A stretch of DNA of 64,000 nucleotides from Pseudonocardia sp. HH130630-07. GTDB lineage: Bacteria; Actinomycetota; Actinomycetes; Mycobacteriales; Pseudonocardiaceae. Position 1 is the first letter of the stretch; each line of letters begins with the position of its first letter. The notes beneath the pieces were generated by a model, which was not told the origin of the DNA, did no database searches, and was given only the letters and a program-made list of their open reading frames with translations. This document shows, in pieces, positions 51,380 to 61,805 of the stretch. The stretch is taken from the NCBI RefSeq assembly GCF_001698125.1, contig NZ_CP013854.1, forward strand, positions 5,580,001 to 5,644,000, written 5' to 3'. The translations under genes were made by a program, and so were the position numbers.

Positions 51380-52297
51380 TCACCCGGTGGCGCAGGCTCC
51401 CCAGCGCAGCACCTGGGCCTCGCCGGGCACCAGCTCGATCAGGTCGGTCCCCGAGTTCAGCGCGTCCGGCGGGCAGGTCATCGGCTCGACGGCGACCGCC
51501 CGCGACACCGTGACCGCACCGTCGGGGCCCTGGCGCGGGAACTCCGCCGGGGTGAACACCTGCACCCAGCCGAAGGCCGGTTCGGCCCACAGCTCGGTGC
51601 CGCCGCCGTCCGGCGCGGTGACCCGGTGCCGGACGTACTCGTCGCGCTCGTCGGGCAGGCAGCCCCCGAACGCGTCGTCGAGCCGGACCTCCGCCATCGG
51701 GGTCGCGGAGTAGGGCCGGGTCAGCGGCTGCACCGGGCCGGCCGGGACGCCGTCGGTCAGCGGCAGCCTGGTGCGCGCGGCCAGGGTCAGCTCCAGGTCG
51801 TCGGTCGGGACGTCCCCGACCCGCAGGTACGGGTGGAACCCGAGGCCGAACGGGACCGGCGCGGACCCGACGTTCTCGGCGGTGGTCTCGACCGTCAGCC
51901 CGCCGGACCCGACGGTGTAGGTGACCATCAGGCGGACCGGCTGCGGCCAGCCCGGCTGGACCGGTGCGACCGCCGTGAGCACGACGTGGTCGCCACCGCG
52001 CTCGACGAGCGTCCACGGCACGTGGCGCAGCAGGCCGTGGATGGCGTTCCCGGGCGCCGGCTCGGTCAGGGCGAGCCGCTGCTCGGTGCCGCGGTGCCGC
52101 CAGCGCCCGCCGGCCACCCGGTTCGGCCACGGCGCGAGCAGCGCACCCGATCCCTTCGGCGGCCGGGCCGTCGGCGGGTGCGGCTCCAGCCGCAGCCGCC
52201 CCGCCTGCTGGAAACCGGCGAGGCCGCCGCCGACCTCGTCGACCTCGGCACGGGCGTCACCGCTGACGATCACGAAGCGCTCACCGCAGGCGTCCAT
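51380..52297 (-). CDS. Aldose 1-epimerase family protein
   Basis: Galactose-mutarotase-fold protein of 305 aa. LAPWPNRVAGGRWRHRG near residue 55, AIHGLLRHVPW with the first catalytic His, GLGFHPYL with the second His, and a downstream acidic LDDAFGG support an aldose-1-epimerase or related hexose-6-phosphate epimerase. It lies 13 bases downstream of the YhaN-like gene on the same strand, an unrelated neighbour. No gal genes are nearby. Exact sugar specificity cannot be read. Confidence 0.88.
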   Translation of the reverse strand: MDACGERFVIVSGDARAEVDEVGGGLAGFQQAGRLRLEPHPPTARPPKGSGALLAPWPNRVAGGRWRHRGTEQRLALTEPAPGNAIHGLLRHVPWTLVERGGDHVVLTAVAPVQPGWPQPVRLMVTYTVGSGGLTVETTAENVGSAPVPFGLGFHPYLRVGDVPTDDLELTLAARTRLPLTDGVPAGPVQPLTRPYSATPMAEVRLDDAFGGCLPDERDEYVRHRVTAPDGGGTELWAEPAFGWVQVFTPAEFPRQGPDGAVTVSRAVAVEPMTCPPDALNSGTDLIELVPGEAQVLRWGACATG

Positions 52298-52310
52298 GGG
52301 GCGCAGTCTG

Positions 52311-55300
52311 TCAGCCCGCCAGCGGGGTCGACCGGGCGGCGTCGGCGTCGAGGACCGCGTCCACCCGGGCGGGTGGACCCAGCTCCGCGACGGTGAAGTC
52401 GACCCCGGTCCGCCGGGCCAGCCCCACGACGTGCTCGTGGTGGGTGAACAGCAGGACCTGGGCCGTCCCGGCGAGCTCGGCGAGCACCCGGATCGCGGCC
52501 GGGGCCCGCTCGTCGTCGAAGGTCATCAGCACGTCGTCGAGCACCACCGGGACCGGCGGCAGACCGGCCGCGACGCGGTCGGCCTGCAGCTGCTCGATCC
52601 CGGCCAGCCGCAACGCCAGGTGCACCTGGTCCGCGGTGCCCTCGGACAGCTTCTCCGGGACCAGCTCCTCGCCGTCCCCGCGCACCGCGACCAGCGAACG
52701 GGCGCCGCCCCCGGTCCCCGACGGCGGACGGAGCGCGACGAACCGGCCACCGGTGAGGCGTTCCAGCACCGCACCGGCCCGCACCAGCAACGGCGAGGCG
52801 TGGCTGCGCTCGTAGGCCTCGAGCTCGCGGCGCAGGATCTCCCGCTGCAGGTGCAGCAGCAGGTAACGCTCCGCGGCCTCGGCGACACCGGCCAGCTCGG
52901 ACTGGGCGCGGGCGTGCAGGTCGGCGGCGCCCTCGGCCTCCTCCAGCTCCCGGCGGCGGGCCCGCAGGCCGCCCAGCTGCTCGCTCACGCCGTCCTGCTC
53001 GGCGCCGAGCTCGGCCTCGTGCGCGTCGGCCCGGTCGCACGCCTCGGCCAGCGCGCCCGGCTCGGTGTCCGGCGCGGACGCGACGAGCTCGTCGGCCTCC
53101 AGGTCCGGCGCCGCGGCCGCCAGCAGCCGCGCCTGCTCGGCGATCCGGGCGTCCAGGTCGGCGACCCGCAGCCCGCGCTCGGCCGCCGCACCCAGCCCGC
53201 CCGGTTCCATGGCCTCGGTGAGCGCCAGCTCGACGGCGAGCCGGTCCAGCACCGCGCCCGCGGTCGCCGCCGCACGGGCGGCCCGGGCCGCGGACTCCTC
53301 GGCGGCGACGATGCCGTCGTCGAGGTGCCCGGCCGACACCGCGGACGTGGTCACCTCCCGGACCCGGTCGGCCAGCTCGCCGAGCCGGTCGGCGGCCGCG
53401 GTGCCGGTCGGCGCCCGGTCCAGGTGCTGCTCGGCCAGCACCCCGACCGCACGCCGGTGTGCGGTGACCGCGCGTTCCAGGCGGCGGGCCTCGGCGTCGT
53501 CCTGCCGGGCCAGGGCGCCGGCCTGCTGGGCGTCGGCGACGGTGTCACGGCGGGTGTCCCAGCCGGAGGGCTCCAGATCCGTCGGCAGCCCGGCGCCGCG
53601 CAGCGCGAACCGCCAGCGCTGGGTGGCCAGCTCCCGCTCGTGCCGGGCCGCGTCCGCGGCGCCGCCGGCCCGTTCGGCCTCGCTGCGCAACCGGGTCAGC
53701 AGTACCCGGCGGTCCCTGGCGTGCCCGGCCTCGGTGGCCAGGTCCTCCGCCGCGAGCAGCAGCACGTCCAGCGGTGCCCCGTCGCGGGGCCGGCCGGCCG
53801 CGGCCAGGGCGGCGGCCAGCGCCCGCTCCTGCTCGTCGGCCTGGTCGCGCAACCGGGCGAGCCGCTCGTCGGCCCGGGACACCTCGTCCTGGGCCCGGAC
53901 GGCCTCGCCCAGCGCGGCGAGGACGGTGTCGGCGTCGTCCGGGTCGGGGACGGCGACGCCGTGCGTGCGCCACAGCGTCGCCCAGGCCCCGCTCGCGCCG
54001 GCGAGCCGTTCGCGGGCCTCGCCGGCCAGCGCCGACGCCGCACCGGCCGCGGTGTCCGCGTCGGTCAGCTCGGCCTCCCGGCGGGCCAGCTCGGCGACCC
54101 GGTCCGCAGAGGCGATCATGTCGTCGGCGACCCGGTCGGCCGCGGCGACGGCCGCCGCCAGCCGCCCGGCCGCCATCGGGTCACCCGGCCCCGCCGCCAG
54201 AAGGGCGGTCACCGCGTCGTCCCGCTCGGTCCGCGCCGCGGCCAGCGCGTCCGCGCCGACCGGACGGCCCCGCGCGACGACCCCGTCGCGCGCGGCGCGG
54301 GCCCGGTCGGCGCGCTCCGCGGCCTCGGCGGCGGAGCGCTCGGCCGCCCGCAGGTCCTGCTCGGCCGCCCGCACCGCGGACCGGGCGGACCGGACCTCGC
54401 GCACCGGCGGCGCGAGCACGTCCCCGGCCTCGGCGGGCACCCCGCGGTGACCGGCCGTGGTCAGTGCGGTGCTGCGCCGGGCCATCGCGGCGTCCCGCTC
54501 GACGACGGCGGCCCGGCACAGCGCCGCGGCCGAGCCCTCGGCCTCGATCGCGCGGTGGACCTCGGCGACCCGGCCGACCGTCTCGGGATCGAGCCCGCCG
54601 GGGACGTCGGCCGCCTCCCGCACCTCGGCCAGCGCCTCGGCGTGCAGCCGCTCCGCCCGCTCCGCCTCGGCCGCCGCGTCGTGCAGCCGGCGGGCGATCG
54701 CGTCGAGGTCGCGCGCCCGGTCCGCGGGCAGGTGCACGGCGGCGAGCCGCTCGTCGGCGCTGCGGCCGTCCTCGGCGACCAGCCCGGCCAGCGCCGACTC
54801 CGCGCGGCGGTGCAGCTCCGCGGCGTCGGTGCGCAGCCGGGCCGCCCGCTCGGCGTCCGCCCGGCGGGCCTGGGCCGCGGACTCCAGTTCCCGGATCCGG
54901 GTCGCGTCGGCCAGCAGGTCCTCGTCCAGGTCCAGCCCGGCGCGCCGGGACCGCAGATCGTCGGCCGCGGCCCGGTGCTCGTCGCGCTGCTCCTCGGCGG
55001 CCGCCCGGTCGGCGGTGGCCCGGGTGTACTCGGCCAGTGACGCCCCGTCCAGCGCGGCCCCGGTGGCGCACAACGACGCACGCTCGGCCCGCAGCGCGGC
55101 GAGCTCCCGGGCGGGCTCCTGGGCCCGGACCGCCTGCCGGGCCCGCTCGGCCGCGACGGCGGCGGCCCGGCGGGTGCGGGCCAGCTCGGCGGCCCGGCGC
55201 TCCAGCCGCTCGATCTCGTCCGCGAGCGCGGTGACCTCACCTGCCCGCGCCATCCGGTCCTCGACCAGCTGCTCGGTCTCGGTGAACCGGGCGAACGCGG

Positions 55301-55853
55301 CCCGGACGGCGACCGACCGGCTGCCCCGGTGCTCCTTGTAGAGCGCGTCGGCCTCGGCGTCGAGCGCTCCGACCAGTGCCCGGGCGTCCCGCCCCGAGCG
55401 GGCGGTGAACACCAGCTCGGCGAGGTCGCCGCCGCCGGCGCAGAGCTTGCGCCCGCCCTCCCGGAGCTGCTCGTGGCCCAGGCCGAAGCCCTCCCGCCAG
55501 CGGCGGCGCGCGTCGGCACCGCCGTCGCCCCACGGTGCGACGACCGCGACGTCGCCGTCGTCGTGCAGGCCCCGGGTGGTCCGGCGCAGGACCGCGGCGC
55601 CGCCGGGCACCGCGTCGCTCTCGACCCGCGCCGAGACGGCGAGGCGGGCCGGGCTGAACGCGTAGGCGTGCCGGGCCGGGCGCGGCATCCCCCACAGCAG
55701 GTCCGACAGGGCGTCGAGCAGGGTGGTCTTGCCGGCCTCGTTCGGCCCGCAGACGATCGTCAGCCCGGTCCCGAGCTCGAGCGAACGCCCCTCGTAGGCG
55801 CCGTAGCGTTCGAGGACCAGCGCCCGCAGCCGCGCGGTCGGGTGCCCGGTCAC
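52311..55853 (-). CDS. Large SMC-like ATPase, YhaN/SbcC type
   Basis: ATPase of 1180 aa with ABC-type head halves at both ends. Walker A is GPNEAGKTT (36-44). The C-terminal head has signature KLSEGTADQVHLALRLA and Walker B PVVLDDVLMTFDD, followed by a switch His (FTHHEHVV). Between them lie about 800 residues that are very rich in Ala, Arg and Glu, with long coiled-coil stretches. I see no clear CxxC zinc hook at the middle, so it resembles Bacillus YhaN more than classical Rad50/SbcC. The GTG start overlaps the stop of the phosphoesterase gene (GTGA). It is probably part of a DNA-end-processing nuclease. Confidence 0.9.
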   Translation of the reverse strand: MTGHPTARLRALVLERYGAYEGRSLELGTGLTIVCGPNEAGKTTLLDALSDLLWGMPRPARHAYAFSPARLAVSARVESDAVPGGAAVLRRTTRGLHDDGDVAVVAPWGDGGADARRRWREGFGLGHEQLREGGRKLCAGGGDLAELVFTARSGRDARALVGALDAEADALYKEHRGSRSVAVRAAFARFTETEQLVEDRMARAGEVTALADEIERLERRAAELARTRRAAAVAAERARQAVRAQEPARELAALRAERASLCATGAALDGASLAEYTRATADRAAAEEQRDEHRAAADDLRSRRAGLDLDEDLLADATRIRELESAAQARRADAERAARLRTDAAELHRRAESALAGLVAEDGRSADERLAAVHLPADRARDLDAIARRLHDAAAEAERAERLHAEALAEVREAADVPGGLDPETVGRVAEVHRAIEAEGSAAALCRAAVVERDAAMARRSTALTTAGHRGVPAEAGDVLAPPVREVRSARSAVRAAEQDLRAAERSAAEAAERADRARAARDGVVARGRPVGADALAAARTERDDAVTALLAAGPGDPMAAGRLAAAVAAADRVADDMIASADRVAELARREAELTDADTAAGAASALAGEARERLAGASGAWATLWRTHGVAVPDPDDADTVLAALGEAVRAQDEVSRADERLARLRDQADEQERALAAALAAAGRPRDGAPLDVLLLAAEDLATEAGHARDRRVLLTRLRSEAERAGGAADAARHERELATQRWRFALRGAGLPTDLEPSGWDTRRDTVADAQQAGALARQDDAEARRLERAVTAHRRAVGVLAEQHLDRAPTGTAAADRLGELADRVREVTTSAVSAGHLDDGIVAAEESAARAARAAATAGAVLDRLAVELALTEAMEPGGLGAAAERGLRVADLDARIAEQARLLAAAAPDLEADELVASAPDTEPGALAEACDRADAHEAELGAEQDGVSEQLGGLRARRRELEEAEGAADLHARAQSELAGVAEAAERYLLLHLQREILRRELEAYERSHASPLLVRAGAVLERLTGGRFVALRPPSGTGGGARSLVAVRGDGEELVPEKLSEGTADQVHLALRLAGIEQLQADRVAAGLPPVPVVLDDVLMTFDDERAPAAIRVLAELAGTAQVLLFTHHEHVVGLARRTGVDFTVAELGPPARVDAVLDADAARSTPLAG

Positions 55854-57082
55854 GACGCCTCGCCCGCCATCCGGGACAGCAGCTCCTGCTCCGCCCGGCG
55901 GGCGAGTGTCGCGAGGCGGTCGCCGTCGCGCAGGTCGAGCAGGCCCGCCTCGCGCAGGCGGCGGCCCACCTCCCGCTCCAGCGGCGCGGCGAGCTCCCGG
56001 ATCCGCTCCGGGTCACCGGCCAGCTCGGCGGCCGCGGCACTGACCGCGGCGGTCAGCTCGGGATCGACGGTGAGCGCCTCGGCCGGGGGCCGGGTGCGGT
56101 TGCGGACCTTCTCCAGCACCGCACCGGCGGACTCGGCGGCCAGCTCCAGCTCGGTGCGGACCCGCTCGGTGTCGGTCAGCCCGCCGGCGGCGGGGCCGGC
56201 GCCGCTCAGCGTCACCTGCGCGACGACGGTGCGCGGCGCCGCCTGCACGCAGCGCTCCCGGACCGCGGCGGTGACCGCGTCGAACACCTCGTCCGCGTCG
56301 CCCATCCCGCCGATGTCGACCTCGACCAGCTCCCACCGGGCGACGTCGAGGACCAGGGGCGTCGTCGTCGCCGGGCGGCCCGGTTCGACGTCGACGAGCA
56401 GGGCGCCCTTGGGACCGCGTTCCTGCGGGTGCCTGCCCTGCAGGTTGCCGGAGAACGCCGCCCGGTGCGGGCCGTCGCACACCACCCGCTGCTCGTGCAC
56501 GTGCCCGAGCGCGAAGTACTCGTAGCCGCAGCCGGACAGGTCCTCGGGGCGGCACGGGGCGTAGGTGTCGTGCCGGTCGTCGCCCTGCACCGAGGTGTGC
56601 AGCATCCCGGCGTTCACCAGGCCCGGAACCCGGTCGGGGTAGGCGGGCACCAGGTTCTCCAGCACGGCGCGGCGGGCGAACCCCTGCCCGTGCACGGCGA
56701 GCCCGAGATCGTCGAGGACGACCGACTCCGGCTCCTCGACCGAGAGCCGGTGGGTGTTCGGCGGCAGCCGCAGCGACCGGGTGATCTCGGACTCCGCGTC
56801 GTGGTTGCCGTTGATCAGGAAGACCGGGACGCCCTCGTCGTGCAGCCGGGACAGCTGCCGGACGAAGAACGCGCCGGTCGCGTAGTCCTTCCAGTCCCCG
56901 TCGTAGACGTCGCCGGCGAGCAGCAGCGCGTCCGCACGGTGGTCGATCACGGCGTCGACCAGGTTCTCGCAGGCCCGCCGGGTCGCGCCCCGCAGGGTCG
57001 CGGCGAGCTCGGAGTCGCCGAGCCGGGCCAGCCCGCGCAGCGGGCTGTCCAGGTGCAGGTCGGCGGCGTGCACCAGACGCAA
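55850..57082 (-). CDS. Metallophosphoesterase, YhaO/SbcD-like DNA repair exonuclease
   Basis: Calcineurin-like phosphoesterase of 410 aa that pairs with the YhaN-like ATPase. Metal ligands are visible in HAADLHLDSP (Asp8, His10), LLAGDVYDGDW, INGNHDAES and later FALGHVHEQ. A C-terminal region of about 150 residues probably binds the ATPase. Start: the TTG at 57082 lies 8 bases after ACGGAG and places the metal motif at the N-terminus, as in relatives. The frame is open to 57226 but that part is Arg-rich shadow. By analogy with Mre11-Rad50 it acts on DNA ends. Confidence 0.88.
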   Translation of the reverse strand: MRLVHAADLHLDSPLRGLARLGDSELAATLRGATRRACENLVDAVIDHRADALLLAGDVYDGDWKDYATGAFFVRQLSRLHDEGVPVFLINGNHDAESEITRSLRLPPNTHRLSVEEPESVVLDDLGLAVHGQGFARRAVLENLVPAYPDRVPGLVNAGMLHTSVQGDDRHDTYAPCRPEDLSGCGYEYFALGHVHEQRVVCDGPHRAAFSGNLQGRHPQERGPKGALLVDVEPGRPATTTPLVLDVARWELVEVDIGGMGDADEVFDAVTAAVRERCVQAAPRTVVAQVTLSGAGPAAGGLTDTERVRTELELAAESAGAVLEKVRNRTRPPAEALTVDPELTAAVSAAAAELAGDPERIRELAAPLEREVGRRLREAGLLDLRDGDRLATLARRAEQELLSRMAGEAS

Positions 57083-57300
57083 GGAAGGGACTCCGTAGGG
57101 TCGGGGTTCGGGGACGACCGAGTGTAGGAGCTGGCACCGACGGTGACGGCGAGGTGACCCGGCGAGTCGACGTCCGGTCGCGTCGTCGCAGGTCAGGTGG
57201 GGCAGACCACACGCGGCGCCGGTCACCTTCGGGGTCGCACCGACCGGTCACGGGGGCAGCATGACGGGGGTCCGACAGCTCCGGTGAGGTCCGGGAGACG

Positions 57301-57480
57301 ATGATCCTGCTCTGCGAACGCTGCTACGCCCCGATCGATCCCGCGCTGGAGCGCCACTACCGGCTCGCGCACATCGACCACGCCGACACGGCCGGCACCG
57401 TCGTGTGGCGCGACGCGGTCGTGCACTCCGACGCCTGCCCCGCGGCCGGCGGGGCCACCGGGCGGGACCGCGCCGCATGA
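57301..57480 (+). CDS. 59-aa CxxC...HxxxC miniprotein, first of a tandem pair
   Basis: Small protein beginning MILLCERCYAPID, with Cys5, Cys8, His42 and Cys46 arranged CxxC then HxxxC. This suggests a single zinc site, although no known family is recognised. The ATG at 57301 follows GGGAG. The stop overlaps the start of a second gene whose product has the same LLCERCYxPID start and the same CxxC/HxxxC layout, so the pair arose by duplication. It is divergent from the YhaO-like gene across 218 bases. Matching motifs in two overlapping frames with good starts are strong evidence that both are real genes. Confidence 0.75.
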   Translation: MILLCERCYAPIDPALERHYRLAHIDHADTAGTVVWRDAVVHSDACPAAGGATGRDRAA

Positions 57481-57704
57481 CCCGGGACCTGCTCTGCGAG
57501 CGGTGCTACAACCCGATCGACCGGACCCGGGAGCCGATGCGGGTCCGCACCCACGGCGGTGTCCTGCCCGACGGCGCACCGGTGCGTACCCACGTGCACG
57601 CCCTGCCGTGTGCCCGGCCCGACACCGGGGAGTGGGACCGGTCCCGTCGCGGCCTGTCCCCCGCCGCCGTGCGGCACGCCGCCGCGCAGGCCGACCACCG
57701 CTGA
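57477..57704 (+). CDS. 75-aa CxxC...HxxxC miniprotein, second of a tandem pair
   Basis: Paralogue of the preceding gene, starting at an ATG that overlaps its stop (ATGA). It begins MTRDLLCERCYNPID and has Cys7, Cys10, His41 and Cys45 in the same order and nearly the same spacing. The middle differs (RVRTHGGVLPDGAPVRTHVHALPC) and a 30-residue Arg/Ala-rich tail (VRHAAAQADHR end) is added. No function is known to me. Zinc binding is inferred. Its stop lies inside a hairpin shared with the convergent nhaA gene. Confidence 0.78.
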   Translation: MTRDLLCERCYNPIDRTREPMRVRTHGGVLPDGAPVRTHVHALPCARPDTGEWDRSRRGLSPAAVRHAAAQADHR

Positions 57705-57742
57705 CGGCTCGCCCGGCGACGCCGCCGGCGGGCGCCGTCAGC
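57700..57742. terminator. Hairpin including the stop codons of the miniprotein gene and nhaA
   Basis: GCTGACGGC (57700-57708) pairs with GCCGTCAGC (57734-57742). A 2-base bulge is followed by five more pairs (GCCCG with CGGGC). The TGA of the second miniprotein and the reverse-strand stop of nhaA both lie in the outer arms. It is likely a bidirectional terminator. Confidence 0.65.
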
Positions 57743-59042
57743 GGCTCCCGCCGGGATCCCGCTCCTCGCGCTGGTAGACGTCCGGGACGCCGTCCCCGTC
57801 GTCGTCGCGGGTCTCGGCGGCGGCGAGCCGCCGGTGGTGCCCGTTGCGGATGCGCAGCAGCACGGTGGCGAGCACGGCCGCGAGCAGCGATCCGCCGAGC
57901 ACCCCGATCTTCACGTGGTCGTCCTGCGGCGTGCCCGTGCCGAACGCCAGCTCGCCGACCAGCAACGACACCGTGAACCCGATCCCGGCGAGCTGGGCCA
58001 GGCCGAGCAGGTCCCACCAGCCGAGGTCCTCCGACAGCTCGGCCCGGGTGAACCGCTGGACCAGCCAGGTGGCGCCCAGCACCCCGATCGTCTTGCCCAG
58101 CACGAGGCCCGCGACGATGCCCAGCGTGACCGGGTCGCGCAGCGCAGCCCCGAGGCCGCCGCCGTCGACGACCGACACCCCGGCCGCGAAGAACGCGAAG
58201 ACCGGGACCGCGAACCCGGCCGAGATCGGCCGCCAGGTGTGCTCGAACCGCTCGTTGAGGACGCCGTGCCGCCCGAGCACCGGGACGGCGAACCCGAGCA
58301 GCACGCCCGCCACCGTCGCGTGCACCCCGGAGGCGTGCACCAGTGCCCAGGCCACCGCCGCGAGCGGCAGCAGCAGCCACCAGGCCCGCACCCCGCGGTG
58401 CACGGCCAGTGCGAACAGGCCGAGCGGGAGCAGCGAGAGCAGCAGCGGCCCGAAGGAGAGCTCGTCGGTGTAGAAGATCGCGATGATCGTGATGGCCAGG
58501 AGGTCGTCGACGACGGCCAGGGTCAGCAGGAACATCCGCAGCGCCGACGGCAGGCTGGATCCGATGACGGCGAGCACGGCCACCGCGAACGCGATGTCGG
58601 TGGCCGTCGGGATCGCCCACCCCGCGAGCGCGTCGGGATCGCCGGCGTTGATCGCGACGTAGATCAGTGCCGGAGCGATCATCCCGCCCACCGCGGCCGC
58701 GACCGGCAGCAGAGCCCGTCGCGGATCCCGCAGGTCACCGGCGAGGAACTCCCGTTTGAGCTCCAGGCCGACGACGAAGAAGAAGATCGCCAGCAGCCCG
58801 TCCGCGGCCCAGGTCGCCAGCGACAGGTCGAGGTGCAGCGCCGCCGGCCCCAGGGTGAACCCGGCCAGGCCGGTGTAGGCGCCGCGCCACGGCGAGTTGG
58901 CGAACAGCAGCGCGACGACGGCGGCGCCGACGAGCAGGCCGCCCCCGACCGTCTCGGCCCGGAGCACGTCGGCGACCCGGCGGGCCTCCGGCCAGGTACC
59001 GCGGGGCAGCAGGCGGCGGGGGGACTTCGGTGAGGTGCTCAC
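57738..59042 (-). CDS. nhaA: Na+/H+ antiporter NhaA
   Basis: Electrogenic sodium/proton antiporter of 434 aa with about 12 helices. Family signatures are intact: ADGLLAIFFFVVGLELKRE, the discontinuous-helix sequence PTATDIAFAVAVLA, and LAVVDDLLAI with the two adjacent Asp residues of the ion site. PVFAFFAAGV and KTIGVLGATWL are later conserved helices. The C-terminal cytosolic tail is Asp/Arg-rich (ETRDDDGDGVPDVYQ). A GTG start at 59042 is used. It has a role in sodium and pH homeostasis and is the second Na+/H+ antiporter of the window, unrelated to the CPA1 protein. Confidence 0.95.
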   Translation of the reverse strand: MSTSPKSPRRLLPRGTWPEARRVADVLRAETVGGGLLVGAAVVALLFANSPWRGAYTGLAGFTLGPAALHLDLSLATWAADGLLAIFFFVVGLELKREFLAGDLRDPRRALLPVAAAVGGMIAPALIYVAINAGDPDALAGWAIPTATDIAFAVAVLAVIGSSLPSALRMFLLTLAVVDDLLAITIIAIFYTDELSFGPLLLSLLPLGLFALAVHRGVRAWWLLLPLAAVAWALVHASGVHATVAGVLLGFAVPVLGRHGVLNERFEHTWRPISAGFAVPVFAFFAAGVSVVDGGGLGAALRDPVTLGIVAGLVLGKTIGVLGATWLVQRFTRAELSEDLGWWDLLGLAQLAGIGFTVSLLVGELAFGTGTPQDDHVKIGVLGGSLLAAVLATVLLRIRNGHHRRLAAAETRDDDGDGVPDVYQREERDPGGSR

Positions 59043-59143
59043 GGCTCTCCGGAGGGGGTCGGCGGGCAGACGTCATCGCACGCCGACCAGACTTCCCGGC
59101 ACACCGCGGACCACCCTAGCGACCCGCGGCGGCCGGGACGAGC

Positions 59144-59761
59144 TCAGGCGAGCGCGGCGGCCGCGGCGGCCAGCTCCCGGATCCGGCCGAAGTCCCCGGC
59201 CGCGACGGCGTCGGCCGGGGTGAGCCACGAGCCCCCCACGCAGCCGACGTTCGGCAGGGCCAGGTAGTCCGGTGCGGTGGCCACGGTGATCCCGCCGGTC
59301 GGGCAGAACCGCAGGTCCGGCAGCGGGCCCGCCACCGACTTGAGGAACGGCCTTCCCCCGGCGGCCTCGGCGGGGAAGAACTTCATCGCCGTGTGCCCGC
59401 GCTCGGCCACGGCGAGCATCTCCGAGATCGACGACGTGCCGGGCAGCAGGTCCAGCCCGGAGTCCTCCATCGCGTCGAGCAGCCGCGGCGTCGCGCCCGG
59501 GCTGACCAGGAACCGGGCGCCGGCCCGTACCGACAGGGCCACGTCGGCCGGGGTGCGCACGGTGCCGGTGCCGACCACGGCGTCGGGCACCTCGGCGGCG
59601 ATCCGGCGGACGGCCTCGGCCGCGGCCGGCGTCCGCAGGGTCACCTCGATGACCGGCAGGCCGCCGTCGACCAGTGCCCTGGCCAGCGGGACGGCCGCCG
59701 CCGCGTCCTCCAGGACGACGACGGGGACGACCGGGGCCAGGTCCAGCAGCTTCTCGCTCAC
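59144..59761 (-). CDS. eda: KDPG (2-dehydro-3-deoxyphosphogluconate) aldolase
   Basis: Cleaves KDPG to pyruvate and glyceraldehyde 3-phosphate, the second Entner-Doudoroff step. It is a class I TIM-barrel aldolase of 205 aa. VIEVTLRTPAA carries the catalytic Glu, VVGTGTVRTP is typical, and MKFFPAEAAGG carries the Schiff-base Lys, followed by CPTGGI for phosphate binding. It lies 34 bases downstream of edd on the same strand and is surely co-transcribed. Confidence 0.96.
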   Translation of the reverse strand: MSEKLLDLAPVVPVVVLEDAAAAVPLARALVDGGLPVIEVTLRTPAAAEAVRRIAAEVPDAVVGTGTVRTPADVALSVRAGARFLVSPGATPRLLDAMEDSGLDLLPGTSSISEMLAVAERGHTAMKFFPAEAAGGRPFLKSVAGPLPDLRFCPTGGITVATAPDYLALPNVGCVGGSWLTPADAVAAGDFGRIRELAAAAAALA

Positions 59762-59795
59762 GGTGTGCTCGGTTCCCTTCCTCTACTGCAGCCTC

Positions 59796-61646
<1,851 letters not shown>

Positions 61647-61734
61647 AGCGCGTCGACCTCCTGTGGTGGGTGGATGGCGGGCCGGACGTCGCGGCCGTCG
61701 GACGACCGCCTTTCGCACTCTAGCGATACCGTTC

Positions 61735-61744
61735 TGTACTTACA
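61735..61744. promoter_or_regulatory. AT-rich divergent promoter region of edd-eda and ROK regulator
   Basis: The 159-base gap 61647-61805 is the AT-richest stretch nearby. It contains TGTA-CT-TACA (61735-61744). It also has two direct copies of TTCAC (TTCACCAG at 61771 and TTCACTGG at 61794), the second 6 bases before the ATG of the ROK gene, which lacks a Shine-Dalgarno sequence. A shared regulatory region is likely, but the precise operator is uncertain. Confidence 0.4.
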
Positions 61745-61805
61745 CGACATTAGTGCGGAACGATCAGTGTTTCACCAGCTCAAACCCCTGTGGTTCACTG
61801 GACGA

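Noticed and set aside
51921..55040. 1000-residue plus-strand open frame opposite the YhaN-like gene
   Set aside because: Low-complexity translation with no motif; the minus strand has intact Walker A, signature and Walker B.
57261..57287. Eight-codon ORF (ATG...TGA) just before the first miniprotein gene
   Set aside because: It has a G-rich stretch upstream, but nothing shows that it is translated, and such tiny frames are common.
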